Position numbers and translations under genes: made by a program
NCBI GenBank assembly: GCA_964593705.1
Contig: CAZQIV010000001.1
Coordinates: 124,001 to 188,000, forward strand
Source: SABY01 sp964593705
Lineage (GTDB): Bacteria > Bacteroidota > Bacteroidia > Bacteroidales > 4484-276
Direction of reading: 5' to 3'
DNA length: 64,000 bases
Shown: one piece after another, positions 61,153 through 64,000 of the stretch
Layout of the letters: each line of letters begins with the position of its first letter
How positions within the stretch are numbered: the stretch's first letter is position 1
Notes under the pieces: generated by a model
Told to the model about the DNA's origin: nothing
Databases searched by the model: none
The model's input: only the letters and a program-made list of their open reading frames with translations

Positions 61153-64000
61153 CTATTGAACAACCAGCTTTTGTGTAGCGATCCCATCCGAAGTTACAAC
61201 CTTTAAAATATAAATACCATTATCAAAGGTTGAGGTATTTATTTGGATGAAACAATGATCGAATTCATTACTGTATATTGTCCGGCCAATGTCGTTCAAT
61301 ATCATAACCCTGTTAATAATGTTTGGGGCACTCAAATTCAGAATGTGTTTAACAGGGTTAGGGAAAAAAGAAATATCCTGGTTTTCATTTTCAGGAAATT
61401 TTGTAATGAGCAGTGAAATGGTGTTGGATGCAGCCTCACATTCTGGATATACTGCGGTTACGAAATATAAATATTGAGAAGGGTTTTCCAGAGAGTCCTC
61501 ATAGAACAGTCCGGTCAATATTTCAGGGTTTATTTTCTCACCATCCCGGTAGAGGTTGTACCCAAGCAATTCCTTAGATGTTTCAGGCTCTTCCCAACTA
61601 AGATAAGCGATGTTTGGAACGTTTTCGTGACCCTCAAAATTAAGCGGGGCGGGCAATATGCAGCCAACATTTAAAGTAACAGGAACTAAAGTACTACTAC
61701 CAGGAGACTCACTAATTGCGAAATTAACAGAGCCAATGTAAGTCCCATTTCCAAATCCATCTGAATTGAAAAGCACTTTCACGATGGTTGATTCGTTAGG
61801 GGCAAGTGATCCTGTTAATGGTGTTGCAGATAGCCAGGTTAATTCAGGTTGCTCACCTGCGGTAACCCTGATGGTGTAATCTTCAACTTCGCCATAACTA
61901 GATTCCCAGCAGGGACATGGTGCTGAAGAATAGGTCATACGTATTCTCATTCTGTAGTCTCCGTTGAAAGTACTGTCCGGAACTACTATCTGGCCTGTAA
62001 AGATTTCTCCTGTCCCACCAACATTGGTCAGATCAAATCTTTCATCTGGTGGGTTGCAACATTCGAATTCAAAGTCCTGGTTCCAATCAACCCAGGCGCT
62101 AACTTGATCAAGTACATATGGATTACCGTTAGTTACGGTAATCTCTTTGGAAGTCCCAACGCTGATTGTTGCGAACATAGAGGTGTAATCAGCAACGTCA
62201 CCCTGCCATCCACTTGAATTATTTATTTCACCGATCAGTACATTGGCGATGTATTCGTTTTCAGTATTGGTTGAAGCATAACAATATGACTGAAAGTAGT
62301 TGGTAACACTTATGCTATTGCAATCATTAGCGGGAACTTCATCACCGGACAAATTGGTGCAGATATTAAACTGGTAAGTATGGCCTACCGTACCAAGGTT
62401 TACGGTTTCCGGGAAGGTGTAATCAACACTTTCCCTGCTGAGGACAGGGCCTTCAATAATTCCGGTAACTTGCTCCCCACCATCAACAGTATAAAAAACG
62501 GGGATATCGCTTTGGGGTACAAAACCATAGTTCTTAACCCTGGTTTTCACATTTTCATCACCCAGGTAAATACCTGATGTTGGATATTGAATATAGGTAA
62601 CACCAACGTCATAATCGGGTTGTGGAACAACTGTAATTGTATAATCCTCAGTTTCGCCAAAATAAGAATTTTCACAAGGGATGGGATCGCCACCACGGAG
62701 CAGCCTAACCCTCAAACGATAGTCACCGGGAGGTTGATCAACAGGAACTGTTATCGTACCATTAAAAAAATTGTCGGTTGCAAATAGTTCAGAAGATGAG
62801 TCAAAGGAAAAGTCCTTGTTCCAGTCAATCCATATCCAAACTTTGTTTGTGGAAGAATAGCTTTGAACACCTACGTAAATGTTCTCTGTCGCGCCATCTT
62901 CAATAATTGTTGTCATGGATGTGTAATCGGCAACGGTGTCCTGCCAATCGCTTGAGTTGCTGATGTCGCCAATGACAACATAGTCGATGTAATCCAAACT
63001 AACCTTAGCATAAGGCATACAATATGCTGGGAGTTCGTTGGTAATATCAGGGTTTTTGCAATTGTTGCCTTCAAGTTCATTATTTTCCGGGCCGGTGCAT
63101 ATTGCAATTGAATAGGTTTCACCAGGATTACTCAAATCAACTGTTTCGGCAAAAGTATAATCTATTGATTCACCACTGGCCAATGGGCCATCAATCATTT
63201 CCCAGACTTCTGAGCCGCCATTTACTGAATAGGAAACCGGAATATAGCTCTCTGTAGAACTGCCATAGTTTTTCACCCTTACGGTTACTTGTTCTTCACC
63301 AAGATTGGTGCCCGAAACAGGCGACAGAACCGATTGCACACCAAGGTCATGTGTGCTTTGATCAATGATTGTAATGGTATAATCTTCAATTTCACCCCAT
63401 GCGTGCGATCCACATGGTTCTGGTAAGACATCATAGTTTATCCTCACTCTCATTCTGTATTCATTACAAATAACAGTTTCCGGAATAGAGATATCTCCGG
63501 TAAACAACTGGCCGGAACCAATTGTGTCGTTTAATATGTATTGCTCATCACCAGTCCCAAATCCAAGATCCTGGTTCCAATCAACCCAAACGATAACTTT
63601 ATCCAGCGCCCAGGGATTGCCGTTAGCAATAGTAATTGGCTCGGAACTTCCGGCAACCAGTGGATTATAAATTGAAGTATAATCAGCACAGGCAACCTGC
63701 CATCCGCTGTAGTTTTCAACCGATCCAAAATTTACTCCGCTGATAAATTCGCCATCATAAGCTGTATTTGCAAAACACCATACACGTGGTGCATTGGTTA
63801 CACTGGCGATTTTGCAATTATTCCCTTCAAACTCATCATCCCCAAGAGTGGTACACATTGATAATATAGGTTTGCCCAACATTGCTCAAATCCAGTATCG
63901 TTGGTACGTAAAAGTTTTTGGATTCACCACTTTGCAGTGTGTCTGAAATAACAAAGTTAAACGGGATTCCATTATCCAAAATAAGCTCAACCGGAATGTT
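61153..64000 (-). CDS. GEVED-repeat T9SS-secreted protein (5' partial, with a frameshift)
   Basis: The gene runs off the right edge. At least 940 residues are visible: CARDB-like segments alternating with three GEVED domains, each with 'DYTS', 'WVDWNQD' or 'WIDWNKDF', 'YRMRVR' and 'GE.EDYTI' (nt about 63370-63820, 62620-63010, 61870-62280), then an FN3 domain (about 61460-61660) and a C-terminal sorting domain 'DISFFPNPVKHILNL...TQKLVVQ'. The open frame from 61153 ends at about 63882, but a different frame on the same strand continues to 64000 with matching repeat sequence (SGESKNFYVPTILDLSNVGQTY). A one-base shift near 63870 is needed to join them. Likely a surface adhesin or enzyme-associated protein. 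Confidence 0.82.

Overview
This window looks like a scaffold from an uncultured, non-flagellated Bacteroidota bacterium, probably of the Bacteroidales/Marinilabiliales type and probably metagenome-assembled. Several signs point there. Five secreted proteins end, or appear to end, in type IX secretion (T9SS) C-terminal sorting domains. Promoter candidates fit the Bacteroidota TTTG-N19/20-TAnnTTTG form. Several genes lack an obvious Shine-Dalgarno. The DNA is AT-rich, and there is a 100-N scaffold gap at 53972-54071.

Layout. 1-10 kb: the 3' end of a giant GDGTF-repeat T9SS adhesin, a GT-C (family 39-like) glycosyltransferase next to a C-terminal relic of a second one, a small membrane protein, and a secreted M28 aminopeptidase. 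10-18 kb: a repeat-rich gap, dnaG, and a secreted protein with two tandem papain-like domains. 18-25 kb: SRPBCC protein, PhnB-like VOC protein, U32 peptidase/RNA hydroxylase, M20 PepT-like peptidase with a segmental duplication of its 3' end around a toxin-antitoxin remnant, and a DbpA-type helicase with a DEFD box. 25-30 kb: type I pullulanase lipoprotein and glycogen branching enzyme. 30-33 kb: a defence scar, in which a four-helix-bundle gene lies between two 9-bp-period arrays, followed by a 5'-truncated Eco47II-type endonuclease and its intact C5 methyltransferase. 33-41 kb: beta-propeller phytase lipoprotein, truncated DHFR-family gene, TamB-like protein, T9SS cargo. 41-53 kb: AddA-like helicase-nuclease, AlbA_2/HATPase regulator, Tex, UvrA, LOG-family protein. 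53-56 kb: a third 9-bp array, tRNA-Gly, a 202-bp tandem unit carrying broken tRNA-Leu copies and the assembly gap, tRNA-Leu, and an AbiE system with a broken toxin and intact antitoxin. 56-61 kb: a compact four-gene operon of exported LPP20/FlgT-like proteins. 61-64 kb: the 3' part of a GEVED-repeat T9SS protein.

The genes suggest a protein- and polysaccharide-degrading heterotroph that exports large multidomain peptidases and adhesins by T9SS. Three of these exported proteins share the same uncharacterised tail, a GW-SxSSYI module followed by a second conserved block before the sorting signal. Pullulanase and branching enzyme sit together as an alpha-glucan pair.

The most unusual property is in the intergenic DNA. 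Several families of long perfect hairpins recur with different but still complementary stems. Very short GC-rich palindromic modules, about 19-54 bp, interrupt other repeats, and sibling copies without them give empty sites. 9-bp-period arrays begin exactly at gene stop codons. Many accessory genes beside these repeats are truncated: endonuclease, DHFR, AbiEii, RelE-like, HsdS relic, GT-C relic. Repeat turnover appears to be eroding the defence genes while core genes stay intact.
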